Part shown: positions 31,690 to 41,401 of the stretch, piece after piece
How the letters are laid out: the number at the start of each line of letters is the position of its first letter
How positions within the stretch are numbered: the stretch's first letter is position 1
Source: Adiantum capillus-veneris
Taxonomy: Eukaryota > Streptophyta > Polypodiopsida > Polypodiales > Pteridaceae
Assembly: GCA_014529385.2 (NCBI GenBank)
Contig: CM043964.1
Location: 131,096,920-131,160,919, forward strand
DNA length: 64,000 nucleotides
Direction of reading: 5' to 3'
Translations under genes and position numbers: made by a program
Notes under the pieces: generated by a model
Seen by the model: the letters and a program-made list of their open reading frames with translations, nothing else
Databases searched by the model: none
Told to the model about the DNA's origin: nothing

Positions 31690-32970
31690 TGTTGTATTTT
31701 CGTCACCGTCTATGTGTGTTGCCCTCTCTCAGGACAACAGTATTGCACGATGCACATGACTCTCTCACGGGTGGGCACAGGGGAATGAATACCACTTTGG
31801 AAAAAATAGAAAGATTCTTTTATTGGCCTAAAATGCGAAAGGATGTGTTTTGCTATGTCACATAGTGTACTATTTGTCAAAAGGTAAAAGCTCCTCGGGG
31901 TAAGCAGTAAGGCCTCTTGCTTCCGTTGCCTATTCTCGATAGATCTTTTCAGGATATTTCCATGGATTTTGTGACTAATCTTCCACCTAGTTTGCATTCA
32001 AGGAACACTCAATGTTTGACAATTGTTGACAGTTTCAACAAGTTTTGCATGTTGATTCCTTGTAAGGCCGTAATCACCGCACAAGATGTAGCACGGTTGT
32101 TCATTAAGCATTGGTATCCCCTCTGTGGTTTGCCAAAATCGATTGTTTCAGATAGGGATGTTAAGTTCACGTCCAATTTTTGGCGCGCACTGTTCGAAAA
32201 TTTTGGCACTAGGTTGAATTTTTTCATCGGCTTTTCATCCACAGTCAGATGGTCATATAGAGATTTACAATCAGTTGGCTTTTGATGTTTTGAAGTCTTA
32301 TGTGCATGATCAACAGTCTCATCGGGAGCTCTATCTCCCATTGATTCAGCTAATTTTAAATGACTCTTTTTCCTCTGCCATTGGTCGAACTCCGTATGAG
32401 GCAGCTTTTGGCCGTCCGTACCAGTCACTTTTGACTCGCTCGGTCAGTCAAATGCCTGATGCCAATGCTGAAAGTCAGTCGTTAGATGAGATTTTTTAGA
32501 GTGTGAAGCTTCGGCTAAGCAAGGCTCAGGAGTCTTACTCACGAGAGGCTAACAAGCATCGGCAGGATGTTTTGATCAAGGAAGGGGATTGGGTTTATTT
32601 AAGAATCATGAAGCAAGGTCTTGAGCAAGTTGGAAAGAAATGTCCTAAGTTGTCTTTCAGAATGTAGCCTAACTCATGGTCAATGCACAACGTTTTTCGT
32701 GTTTCTTGGTTGAAAGTGTTCCAGGGAACATCTGTGAAGGACATTTCCGAAGAAGAAGAGCCGGAGATCATTGATGAAGCAGAAGTCATGGAGCCGGAGC
32801 AAGTGTTGTTGCATCGGTTTCACCATGGCTCAAAGAAGCAAGTCAGACAATACTTTTTGAAGTTCAAGGATCGAGGAACCCACGAGGCAGTGTGGGTCGA
32901 TAAAGATTATCCCGAATTGTTGGCAGCCTACAAGGAAGCCATGCAGATCGGTACTAGTATCTCACTTTAA
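31690..32970 (+). pseudogene. Gypsy G: integrase and C-terminal chromodomain-like tail
   Basis: The order is HDSLTGGHRGMNTTLEKIER (zinc region), FFYWPKMRKDV, then C-x2-C in CTICQKVKAP. The core has ISMDFVTNLP, LTIVDSFNKFCMLIPC and KSIVSDRDVKFTSNFWRALF (both Asp). After a +1 shift near 32250 come FDVLKSYVHDQQSHRELYLP and GRTPYEAAFGRPYQSLL. A GPY/F-like part ends in HNVFRVSWLKVFQGT, then EPEQVLLHRFHHGSKKQVRQ and YFLKFKDRGTHEAVWV, a chromodomain-like tail, and stop at about 32968. Stops and shifts make it inactive. Confidence 0.85.
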
Positions 32971-32981
32971 AAAGGAGGGGA
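32969..32981 (+). promoter_or_regulatory. Polypurine tract of gypsy G
   Basis: AAAAAGGAGGGGA lies immediately before the LTR start TGTCACGTGCAC. The same tract precedes the LTR at 43570. Confidence 0.75.
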
Positions 32982-34105
32982 TGTCACGTGCACATCTAAC
33001 CCTATGTGCATGTGGACAAGCTACTTCAAGTCCAAGGTTCGGGTCATCTTAAGAAGTGTTCTAGCACCTTTGTGAGTCTGTTCGCAGGCCGTGCATGTCA
33101 AGGCATTTAGAGTAGTTGCATGTCCTCTGGTTGCACACAACATGATCATCAGCATTACAATCAGTAGCCATCATGAGCATTTTATAGTGCACAAAACCCA
33201 TTTTCCCTATTTTAGCCATTTTTCGTTTATTATTAATAAGTGACTTTGTTGGGAAAGTGAGTAGGACAAATTTGCTAGTCTCTTTAAAAGAAACCCAGCG
33301 CTAGCACTTTCTGGTAGAAGAGGCAGAAGTACCTGCACTTGCAATGCACCTTCTCACCAAGACCGGCAAGACTCCCTAGCATTTTCAGCCATCAAGACCA
33401 GCTAGCGTTTTCTCTTGTAGATCAGCCTTGGGCGTTTCTGCAGCAGAAGACCTAGCGTTTCTGCAGCAGAACAAGATCAGCCTAGCATTTTTGCAACTTG
33501 CAGATCAGCCCAACGTTTTGCAGATTCACGGCAACAGAATCATCCCTAGCATCAGTGTTTTCTGTTTTCAGCACTCAAGACTCCTCAGGTACAGCCCCAA
33601 ACCTTGCAAATCTCACCTTCTTGCAGCAGATCCTCGCCATGCGATCAAATCAGCCAGTGTTTTCAGTTTCAGCTGCTGTTCGCAGATTTCAGCATGTGCG
33701 TTTTCAGCGCATCGTCGTGGCGTCATCGCCGACATAGTGTCAGAATTCAGTAGATAGCAGATTTGCAGATTTCAGCCCCCGTCTCGTCGTTGTCATCATT
33801 GTCGTCGTTGACATCGTTGGCAAGTCCATTGCATCTAGACCATCGTACCAGATTTGAGCAATCAATAGCATAGACCTCTCTCGCCACCGTTGGAGGAGGG
33901 TTTGACAATATTCTGGTGTTGTATTCTTCTCTCTTAGTCTCAGCACCTTCATTAACAGTGTTTTTCCACTTTGTTTGTGATCATTTGCACTCTCTCACTA
34001 AAGGAACGGAAGGCTCTCCCTTTCGTAAGTAAAAGGAACCCTTGAGTACAGTTCGGAGCACTCATCTTGAGCAAAGTTCAACATTCACTTCCACTGCACC
34101 TTGCA
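32982..34105 (+). mobile_element. Gypsy G 3' LTR (LTR family A, about 1.12 kb)
   Basis: It begins TGTCACGTGCACATCTAACC and ends CACTGCACCTTGCA. It contains TTAATAAGTGACTTTG, repeated CAGATCAGCC(C)TAGCGTTTT motifs, a CTCTCGCCA box and the AACCCTTGAGTACA segment shared by all family A LTRs. It is followed directly by a second, partial LTR of the same family. Confidence 0.7.
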
Positions 34106-34853
34106 TTTTATCCCTTAACCTCATTAGATCCGACCCGATCCAATAGTAGATCCTTCCCACAAGTGTCACCTTGTTGCAGATCTGCTAGTAGACAGTTTTC
34201 AGCCCAAAACAGCCCTAGCGTTTTGCAATTCAGCTAGATCAGCCAGCGTTTTGCATTTTCAGGCTTTCAGCTATAGTTCGACTTGGCAGTTGCAGATCCA
34301 AGTTGCAGTGCCGCCACAGCAGCAGATCCCTAGCAGAGCATCTAGCGTTTTCAGTTTTCAGCATTGACGTCGTCGCCGTCGACACCATTGTCGTTGTCGA
34401 CATCAGCATCGTCACCGGAGTCCTTATCTTCATGACGGCACCTTCGTCATCGTCATCGCAGATCCCTATCTTGACGACACCTTCGTCGCCATCTTCGCAG
34501 ATCCCGGACTTGACGACGACACCATCGTCGTCATCGTCATAGTCTCCATCGTCATCGTCGACATTGTCATCATCCAGTTCACAATATCTAGACCATTGTA
34601 CCAGATTTGTGCAATCTATAGCATAGACCTCTCTCGCCATAAAGAGGGGGGCCCTTGGAGGAGAGTTTGAGAACTCTCTCTCATTCTCAGCACTCATTCA
34701 CAATAGCATTCACTTTGTTCGTGATCATTGCACTTGCACTCTCTCTCTAAGAAGAACGGAAGGCTCTCCCTTCCATAAGTAAAAGGAACCCTTGAGTAGA
34801 GTTCGAAGCACTCATCCTGAGCACTATCAACAGTCACTTTTGCTGCACCTTAC
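34106..34853 (+). mobile_element. Gypsy H 5' LTR, 3' part (LTR family A)
   Basis: It starts within the LTR at CCTTAACCTCATTAGATCCG (equivalent to 44580) and ends ...CTGCACCTTACT at 34853. TGGTATTAGAGC at 34856-34867 is the initiator tRNA-Met type primer-binding site. The first 560 bp or so of the LTR is absent, consistent with unequal recombination between neighbouring LTRs. A GA(C/T)GA-rich stretch (34360-34570) translates to poly-Asp on the minus strand and is not coding. Confidence 0.65.
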
Positions 34854-35857
34854 TTTGGTATTAGAGCTTTTTGGCAGTGTTTTGTATCACTCAAGGAAAG
34901 AACCACATAATTTTTTTTGCTTGTTGCGGTCGCACGTAACCCAAGCCCACTTGGGCGTGTTGATTCCTAATCGTGTTTTTGAAGAGTGACAGATAACCCA
35001 AGAAAGAAGGGCTTGTCCAACCTCTCCTTGTTCCTCTTTTCACTCATCGAGAGCGGATCGTGCACTTAGCGGCCGGCCAATTGACGTGAGGTGGAAAAAA
35101 GCAAATTTGGTGTGAGTGCAAGGCCGCCAAGGGGTGCGCCCGCAGGAAAGAGTCTGGCTCAGGTAAGAGAAAAGACTTTTCAAACACCGATTGCAAGCTA
35201 AGAACCCAAGAACCTCAAGAACTCAAGAACCTCAAAAACCCAAATCCCTCAAGAACCCAAGATCTCAGTGTATGGTCATCACCTGGAGCAGAATAGATAC
35301 TTTGCATGAAGGTGATGAGAGTGGAGTTGGAGGAGAAGAAGTTTCTACACCAGGAGGCAGTTCCTCCCCCATCCCCATCTACGCCACGGATTGCACCAAA
35401 TCCTATGGAGGCTTTGGTCAAGTAGATGATGGACGTGATGCTACCACAAGAGGTGCAATGCGCCACCATGGATTGCGATCGCAAAGAAAGAAGGGCAGAT
35501 ATGGAGCTTTAGCGTGAGCAAGTGTGCGAAGCTCAACGCATAGCGGCCGAAGAAAGGCGAGCGGCTTTGGAATTAGAGCGTGAGGCGCAGAGAGACGAAC
35601 GCATGCAAGAGTTGGCCTATTGGTATTTCACCTTGAAATTCGAGCCAATCAAGGATGTGGGCAGTTCATCAAGTAGCACAAGTAGAGATGTAGACTCCAA
35701 CAATCAAGTCACTAAGAAGTTGACATTGAGTAAGTATGACGGTAAGATGGATGCTAATGTTATTCATTCTTGGTTGCACTAATTTAATGCTTACTTTGCG
35801 ACAACTAAGAAAACAGGGAAGAACAAAGTTTTGACGGTAGCCATGTATCTTGCCGAT
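34854..35857 (+). pseudogene. Gypsy H: leader and gag, part 1
   Basis: After the primer-binding site the leader (TTGCGGTCGCACGTAACCCA) matches gypsy G at 29595. Gag pieces: EQVCEAQRIAAEERRAALEL, EREAQRDERMQELAYWYFTL, NNQVTKKLTLSKYDGKMDAN, VIHSWLH-stop-FNAYFATTKKTG, VLTVAMYLAD. At the last codon the sequence is interrupted at CCGAT by the element at 35858-41396. Without it, gag reads on as LAD-DAINWYQAWQE. Confidence 0.8.
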
Positions 35858-36414
35858 TGTAGCGCGGATAACGTGTCGTGCTCTCTACAGTGGGTGGTCC
35901 TCAGTGCAATGTGCGTGACAATCTCACTCAAACAGACTGAATCTCCCTCAAATAGATGAACAGAAAGGAAAGAATAGATGTCAACAGAGCTCTCAAAGAC
36001 ACAACAGCAGACCAGAACATATGACTCGACTATCTCAAAGACTGATACAGACTTTGGCGTGGCAGCACACTTAGCTCCAGCCCAGGACTCTCAGGTACAA
36101 TGGGGGTGTCGAGGCTCAGATGTGCCGGGATGGTGCAGACGTGCTCTGTGTAAAGACCCACTCTAGACGACTACTACGTACAAGATCATCTGACCAAACG
36201 CTACTACTCATATATATCACCATAAAGAGCCACCAACGGCTCATAAATGTCAGCCATGTGGTGACCTGGCCACGAGGTCCACTAGACCACCGTCGGTAGG
36301 TACCCCGCCACTTGTCACTCCCGAGATCGGAGGGTCCGTCCAGTGTGAACCAGACCAAGTGTAACCAACTGTCCAACTGTTTGTCCTGTGAAGTGACACT
36401 GTAGTCCTGCTACA
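35858..36414 (-). repeat. Element I 3' LTR
   Basis: A 557-bp direct repeat of 40842-41396, + strand start TGTAGCGCGGATAACG and end AGTCCTGCTACA. Between it and the minisatellite, 36415-36900 is non-coding 3' region. Confidence 0.9.
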
Positions 36415-36904
36415 GGTTGCCCGCCACAAGACCGCTCACCGTCTCGGTGAGAGGAATACTGAAAAAACTGTGAAGGAAAACCACTAGGTATTGCATCCGT
36501 AGATCTTTCTTGAAGTAGGTGTTAGGCCCATGACCATACATACCTCAAAAGTGGAGTTAAAAACACTACACTGCTTGCAATCGCCTTAAGCCTCTAACTA
36601 GGCAGGAACCCAGTATGTATGATTGCATAGCCTAAGAATTCCAATTGGCAAAAGATGAGGCTCTACAGCAAAGAGATAAGCTCAGTTTGATTGCAGCGCA
36701 TCTTTATCTTCCCTAACCATAGTGATGGGAAAATGACCTGGTTGCAGATTAACCTTGCCACACTTTTTGCAACAACACTCTTCTCGAAAAGAGCTATGAC
36801 CATAAGCCCGAGTAACACTGCAAATAGGGTTAAGCTCCATCATGATGGCAGAACGAAAAAGCCCTCACAGCAATAGGATGGCAGCCAAGTGAAATCTTGA
36901 GAGC

Positions 36905-37440
36905 CAGTTGATCATGCGGGGGGGAAAACTTGAGGGGTGGGGGGTAAAAACTAGCTGAGGCTGAGGGGGGTGGGGAGGGATAGATAGGGGTAAGTAGGTG
37001 GGAGGGCGAGGGCGAGGGCGAGGGGGTAGGTAGGTGGGAGGGGGAGGGCGAGGGTGAGGGCGAGGGGGTAGGTAGGTGGGAGGGGGAGGGCGAGGGCGAG
37101 GGGGTAGGTAGGGGGCTAGGGCGAGGGAGTAGGTAGGTGGGAGGGGGAGGGCTAGGGCTAGGGCGAGGAGTAGGTAGGGGGGCTAGGGCGAGGGGTTAGG
37201 TAGGTTGGAGGGGGAGGGCGAGGGAGTAGGTAGGTGGGTGGGAGGGCGAGGACGAGGAAGGTAGGGAGAGGGCTAGGGGTAGGTGAGGGCGAGGGCAAGG
37301 GGGTAGGTATGGGGAGGGCGAGGGCAAGGGAGGTAGGGAGAGGGCGAGGCCTAGGGAGGGGCGAGGGCAAAGGAGGTAGGGAGGGGGCGAGTAGGGGAGG
37401 GCAAGGGCGAGGAGGTGTGAGGGGGACTAGGGCTGTAGAT
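36905..37440. repeat. G-rich minisatellite in element I
   Basis: About 530 bp of imperfect units built from GGTAGGTAGGTGGGAGG, GGGAGGGCGAGGGCGAGGG and GGCTAGGGCGAGG. The + strand has dozens of G3+ runs separated by 1-7 bases, the pattern of G-quadruplex-forming DNA. On the minus (sense) strand it reads Pro/Leu/Ser-rich, and the protease frame runs into its first 90 bp. Confidence 0.85.
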
Positions 37441-38574
37441 GAAGTCCATGTACCATTGGTTGAAAGAGGAGATGCTACAGAGCGCAGCCACCATGAGCAA
37501 GACAACTATCCTGAGAATGGAATTCATTGGGCAGGACGAGCTCTGTGAAGGGAGCTTTGTTCTTGGAGGAGATTTCTGCCCGCTTCTATGATCCTCTATA
37601 GGCTCACCAAATTCAAAGACTTCCACCAAGGGTGCATCCGAGGTAACTTCTATGGCAGGCAACCTTTGAGCTGGCTCAGGTGGCTCATTGGGTTTAGTTA
37701 CTGTGGAAAGCTTGGAAGAAGGTGTACCTCTATGCAAAGAGTGAATAGAGACTCCATAACAAGGCATAGATTTGGTAGCCTCTAACCACTCCAGCAGATC
37801 TTCGTCAGACCCATCAGGTGTAGTAGGTTGTTCTTGTTCAGGGTTGGTTTCCATTGACAAAGAAACTTGCTGCACCACTGGATCCATACCTCCTTCTAAG
37901 AGGATGGGTTGCATCGGGGAGCCAGAAGTTTGTATCCACATTGTGTCGTTTCCCCAATCATGAAGTGCTTTAGTGTGTCGCAGCCATGGTCTTCCAATGA
38001 GCAAAGGAAATCCGCCCTCAATCTGGGGAAGACGAACCACAACAAAATCCAAGTTAAAAGTAAAGTCTTGTTCCTGCAGAGGCACATTGTCCACTATGTC
38101 CATTGGGTAGACCGTCCGTTGGTCGGCCAATGTAACTGTGAATGGAGCAGGGCGAGTAGGCTGTAGACCTAGAGCTAACATAGTGAACTCGGGCATCAGG
38201 TTGATGCCAGATCCACCATCCACTATCACTCCTGAGGATTGCCGACCCAAAACGGACACTGTCAGGCGAGGGCTTCTATAATCAGTGAGTGGAGCAGCGG
38301 GATTGGATATCATATAGGACTCTGATGGTCGCACTGGGAGGTGCCCGCCACTAGGACCTGCTCCAGGATAAAGTGATTGAATAACAACAAGGGTGTCACT
38401 TCTAAACTTTGCATCTAGTCGCAGCATGTCATAGAGAGACACTTGTTGGAAAGTGTTCTTCAAGACTGTCTCTGCTGTAAGCTTCTCTTTTTCTACCTGT
38501 TGTTCCTCTGGTACCTTGATCTTCTGTAGATCGGAAACTGCTTCCAAGAAAGCTTCATCAATATCGGAGAGCAA
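37351..38574 (-). CDS. Element I protease region with C-terminal hydrophobic segment
   Basis: A 407-codon open frame. Residues 104-210 form a retropepsin-like domain: SVLGRQSSGVIVDGGSGINL (catalytic Asp at about 119, plant-type DGGSG), MPEFTMLALGL, VTLADQRTVYPM and GFPLLIGRPWLRH. An acidic linker follows (GSDEDLLEWLEATK). Residues 352-371 (SILRIVVLLMVAALCSISSF) are strongly hydrophobic, long enough to span a membrane. The last 25 residues come from the minisatellite. The frame is about 280 residues longer than a bare protease. It is probably expressed with gag. Where a functional stop should lie, and whether the hydrophobic segment is real protein, are uncertain. Confidence 0.7.
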   Translation of the reverse strand: MLSDIDEAFLEAVSDLQKIKVPEEQQVEKEKLTAETVLKNTFQQVSLYDMLRLDAKFRSDTLVVIQSLYPGAGPSGGHLPVRPSESYMISNPAAPLTDYRSPRLTVSVLGRQSSGVIVDGGSGINLMPEFTMLALGLQPTRPAPFTVTLADQRTVYPMDIVDNVPLQEQDFTFNLDFVVVRLPQIEGGFPLLIGRPWLRHTKALHDWGNDTMWIQTSGSPMQPILLEGGMDPVVQQVSLSMETNPEQEQPTTPDGSDEDLLEWLEATKSMPCYGVSIHSLHRGTPSSKLSTVTKPNEPPEPAQRLPAIEVTSDAPLVEVFEFGEPIEDHRSGQKSPPRTKLPSQSSSCPMNSILRIVVLLMVAALCSISSFNQWYMDFIYSPSPPHTSSPLPSPTRPLPTSFALAPP

Positions 38575-38611
38575 AGATTTGGATTCTTTGATGGCACTGG
38601 GGGATGGCTTG

Positions 38612-39148
38612 TTAAGTTTTAACAGCTGCAGGCGGGGTATCCACTGGTGTGAGATTGTGTGGGGGAGTTGAACTTGTTGGAATGCTAAGACCGAGAGCGG
38701 CTCTCTGGGCCCGGGTGAGGACGCCCGATGGCTCCTCTGCCAACTGCGGCGGCTTATTTTGAGGGGTAACCACGTGGGTAGAAGGGGGCGGTTGAGAAAC
38801 AGTGCTCACTGCTATCAAGTTGAGCTTGGGAAAGGCAAACTCATTCTGGCTTTGACTTGAGTTCGAAGCCGTGGATGCACAAATTTTAGGGCAATTCTTA
38901 CTATAGTGATCCTTCATATCAGGGCAATGCCGGTAGGGAGGGGACCCTTCTGGCAGGGGGCATTTGCTTTGGTAATGCCCATATTCCCCGCATCTGTAGC
39001 ACAAAATGGGCCGATTCATAGGGCGAGTCGAAGGGCGAGGTGGTCCATGCTTCTGGTGCATTGAGTTTGAGGTGGAGGCATAGAAGCTTTGGGGAACTGA
39101 GGGAGTACTAGCATGATAATAGCTGGGGGTTACAAAGTTGTTGTGCAT
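38612..39148 (-). CDS. Element I gag C-terminal part with zinc knuckle
   Basis: A 178-codon frame. CYRCGEYGHYQSKC is a canonical CCHC knuckle (C-x2-C-x4-H-x4-C) that would bind RNA, followed by a degenerate one (HCPDMKDHYSKNC). The tail is Ser/Pro/Gln-rich (SQPPPSTHVVTPQNKPPQ) with GVLTRAQRAALGL. A stop at 39152-39154 separates it from the upstream piece in what otherwise reads as one gag. Confidence 0.7.
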   Translation of the reverse strand: MHNNFVTPSYYHASTPSVPQSFYASTSNSMHQKHGPPRPSTRPMNRPILCYRCGEYGHYQSKCPLPEGSPPYRHCPDMKDHYSKNCPKICASTASNSSQSQNEFAFPKLNLIAVSTVSQPPPSTHVVTPQNKPPQLAEEPSGVLTRAQRAALGLSIPTSSTPPHNLTPVDTPPAAVKT

Positions 39149-39154
39149 ACCTTG

Positions 39155-39607
39155 CTACATAGGGGGTGTTGTCAACAGAGGAGGCAACGGGTTTTGATGG
39201 CCATAGGGTGAGACCATGTTGGATGCAGGTGCTAGCCCTTGTTGGAGAGAAGGACCTAGACTTTGTTGTATTTGCCGCAATCCCTTGAGGTAGTAACAGT
39301 CCTTGTCCTCATGTCCAGATTTTTCACAGAAGTGGCAGTAACCCAGAAGGGGACATTCATGTGGAGGGTGCCTTGGAGAGCGGCATGAGCTACACCAAAC
39401 CGTAGCCTTGGTCTCTTGCTGACACTTGAGCTCTTCTAGCTCGCGCTTAATCTGTTCCAATGCCTCGTGATGTGGAGGCTTCTCTTGTCTAAGAGAGAAG
39501 GACCTCTCCTCTTGAAGAGCTCGCTGTAACTTTAGGGCTTCCAGTTCCCTGCGTAAAGAAGTTAAAGGATCAGAAGGACTTTCCAAAAACACAGAGGGGG
39601 TCTCCAT
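39155..39607 (-). CDS. Element I gag middle part with two zinc knuckles
   Basis: A 150-codon frame. It has a predicted coiled coil (SLRRELEALKLQRALQEERS, EQIKRELEELKCQQET), then CSSCRSPRHPPHEC and CHFCEKSGHEDKDC, both C-x2-C-x4-H-x4-C. With the knuckle at 38.99 kb this gag carries three CCHC motifs, whereas most Ty3/gypsy gags have one. Confidence 0.7.
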   Translation of the reverse strand: METPSVFLESPSDPLTSLRRELEALKLQRALQEERSFSLRQEKPPHHEALEQIKRELEELKCQQETKATVWCSSCRSPRHPPHECPLLGYCHFCEKSGHEDKDCYYLKGLRQIQQSLGPSLQQGLAPASNMVSPYGHQNPLPPLLTTPPM

Positions 39608-39709
39608 GTGAGGGGGGCTGGTGAACAGCTTCCTAGCCCCCTCTATTCTAGTAGCAGCTGCGATGAATTCCTCCAGAGTGGCGTCAGGTCCGAGGCTCTC
39701 CCGGAGTTT

Positions 39710-40390
39710 TTACTGAGAGGTTTTTGGAAGCGCCTTCTCCACCCACTTCTTAACCATGAATTCACCGGGTTGCTGGGGAAGCTTGGCAACCAGAGACTTG
39801 GTTTTGGTCATAAGCTCCGCAAAAGTCTCCTCTGGCTGGAGCACCATGTTGTCCAACTCATCCAACACTTTCTCTTGGTAGTCGCCCGGCCTGAAAGCTG
39901 CACAGAACTGCTGTCTTAAGGCTGTCCAAGTTGCAAAATGGTTCTCTGCAAACTGGCTGTACCATTTATCTGCTGGGCCATCCAAGGTGGATGGAAATAG
40001 TACCAAATGAGCATCTTCTCTGTTCAGACCACGACCCCTACAAAGAGAGACAAACCTTCTTGCATGGTCGTCAGCATCTTCTGAAGAGAGTCCTTTGAAG
40101 GTAGGGAACTTGATATTTACCTTGGCCAAAACACTAGCTAACGGCTCCATGGCCCCTTGTGTAGCCTGTTGCACAATAGCCTGCTGTAGCAGAATAGGAG
40201 AGAGCTTTACTGGAGAAGGTGATCGAGAAGATGCGGAACCGGATGAAGGAATGGGTGATGTCGTATGTGTAGGTATAGGTGATGAGGTTGATGGACTTCT
40301 ACAAGGTGTCAAAGGTCGTCTTCTGTGATAGTACTTCAGAGGGCTCAGTAGTGCGCTTTGACGCTCGACTGACTGCCTTGTATGTGTCAT
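39710..40390 (-). CDS. Element I gag N-terminal core
   Basis: A 226-codon frame starting MTHTRQSVERQSALLSPLKY. After a Ser/Pro-rich leader comes a Ty3-type Gag core: VNIKFPTFKGLSSEDADDHA, LVLFPSTLDGPADKWYSQF, WTALRQQFCAAFRPGDYQEK, LDNMVLQPEETFAELMTKTK. Function: assembly of the particle that packages the RNA. It ends in TGA; the next piece starts about 100 bp further in another frame. Confidence 0.8.
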   Translation of the reverse strand: MTHTRQSVERQSALLSPLKYYHRRRPLTPCRSPSTSSPIPTHTTSPIPSSGSASSRSPSPVKLSPILLQQAIVQQATQGAMEPLASVLAKVNIKFPTFKGLSSEDADDHARRFVSLCRGRGLNREDAHLVLFPSTLDGPADKWYSQFAENHFATWTALRQQFCAAFRPGDYQEKVLDELDNMVLQPEETFAELMTKTKSLVAKLPQQPGEFMVKKWVEKALPKTSQ

Positions 40391-40469
40391 GCAGTGACCA
40401 CCAATCCAACCGACTTTGGCAAAAAAGGGCCCTTAACTGTGGGCTGAACAACAAAGGTCTAGACTAGGA

Positions 40470-40695
40470 CAAGTGAGGATAATGACCAGACCACCTGGTC
40501 TAGGACCACCAATGACTAGACCACCTAGCTGGACCAAGGCGAGAAGGATTGGACCAGGACTAGGGACTAGACCAACACCAGAGACGAGGACCAGAGACTA
40601 GGGACTAGACCAGGACCAGAGACGAGGACCAGAGACTAGACCAAGGCGAGAGACGTGGACCAGAGACGACGACGAGGGCTGGTTGGACCAGGGCG
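40470..40695. repeat. Short imperfect tandem repeats in element I leader
   Basis: Units such as ACCAGAGACGAGGACCAGAG and GGGACTAGACCA recur, giving a purine-rich untranslated leader between the primer-binding site and gag. Confidence 0.6.
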
Positions 40696-40841
40696 AGAGA
40701 GGACCAGACCAACAGACTAGCAACCCAAATGCAAGCAAAGGGGCGAAGCTCGGTAACAACGAACTAACTTCACGATTTGTATCTCCACAGAGAGTGAGAC
40801 TTCATGTGAGATCCCATCGTGGTCGCCAAAATGAGAGCACC

Positions 40842-41396
40842 TGTAGCGCGGATATCGTGTCGTGCTCTCTACAGTGGGTGGTCCTCAGTGCAATGTGCGT
40901 GACAATCTCACTCAAACAGACTGAATCTCCCTCAAATAGATGAACAGAAAGGAAAGAATAGATGTCAACAGAGCTCTCAAAGACACAACAACAGACCAGA
41001 ACATATGACTCGACTATCTCAAAGATTGATACAGACTTTGGCGTGGCAACACACTTAGCTCCAGCCCAGGACTCTCAAGTACAATGGGGGTGTCGAGGCT
41101 CAGATGTGCCGGGATGGTGCAGACGTGCTCTGTGTAAAGACCCACTCTAGACGACTACTACGTACAAGATCATCTGACCAAACGCTACTACTCATATATA
41201 TCACCATGAAGAGCCACCAACGGCTCATAAATGTCAGCCATGTGGTGACCTGGCCACGAGGTCCACTAGACCACCGTCGGTAGGTACCCCGCCACGTGTC
41301 ACTCCCGAGACCGAAGGGTCCGTCCAGTGTGAACCAGACCAAGTGTAACCAACTGTCCAACTGTTTGTCCTGTGAAGTGACTGTAGTCCTGCTACA
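40842..41396 (-). repeat. Element I 5' LTR
   Basis: A 555-bp LTR, 9 substitutions and one 2-bp indel from the other copy by eye. On the minus strand it starts TGTAGCAGGACTACAG and ends GCGCTACA. Confidence 0.9.
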
Positions 41397-41401
41397 CCGA
41401 T

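Larger units (their letters stand above)
35858..41396 (-). mobile_element. Element I: complete non-autonomous gag-protease LTR retrotransposon
   Basis: A 5,539-bp element with two LTRs (557 and 555 bp), termini TGTAGC/GCTACA and a perfect 5-bp target duplication CCGAT (35853-35857 and 41397-41401) inside gypsy H gag. Its genes run on the minus strand: gag near the 41-kb end, protease in the middle. There is no RT, RNase H or integrase anywhere between the LTRs, so it must use enzymes of another element, as TR-GAG type elements do. I count 9 substitutions and one 2-bp indel between the LTRs (about 1.6%), so the insertion is young compared with its host. The minus-strand sequence just inside the 5' LTR, GGTGCTCTCATTTTGGCGAC, is in the primer-binding position. 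Confidence 0.9.

Noticed and set aside
34303-34542. Poly-Ser/Asp frames (also 44535-45134 and 17492-17740)
   Set aside because: They come from GA(C/T)GA-type repeats inside LTR family A and occur in every copy in either orientation.
37158-37548. Pro/Leu- or Gly/Arg-rich proteins in the G-rich array
   Set aside because: Minisatellite translation on both strands; composition alone explains it.
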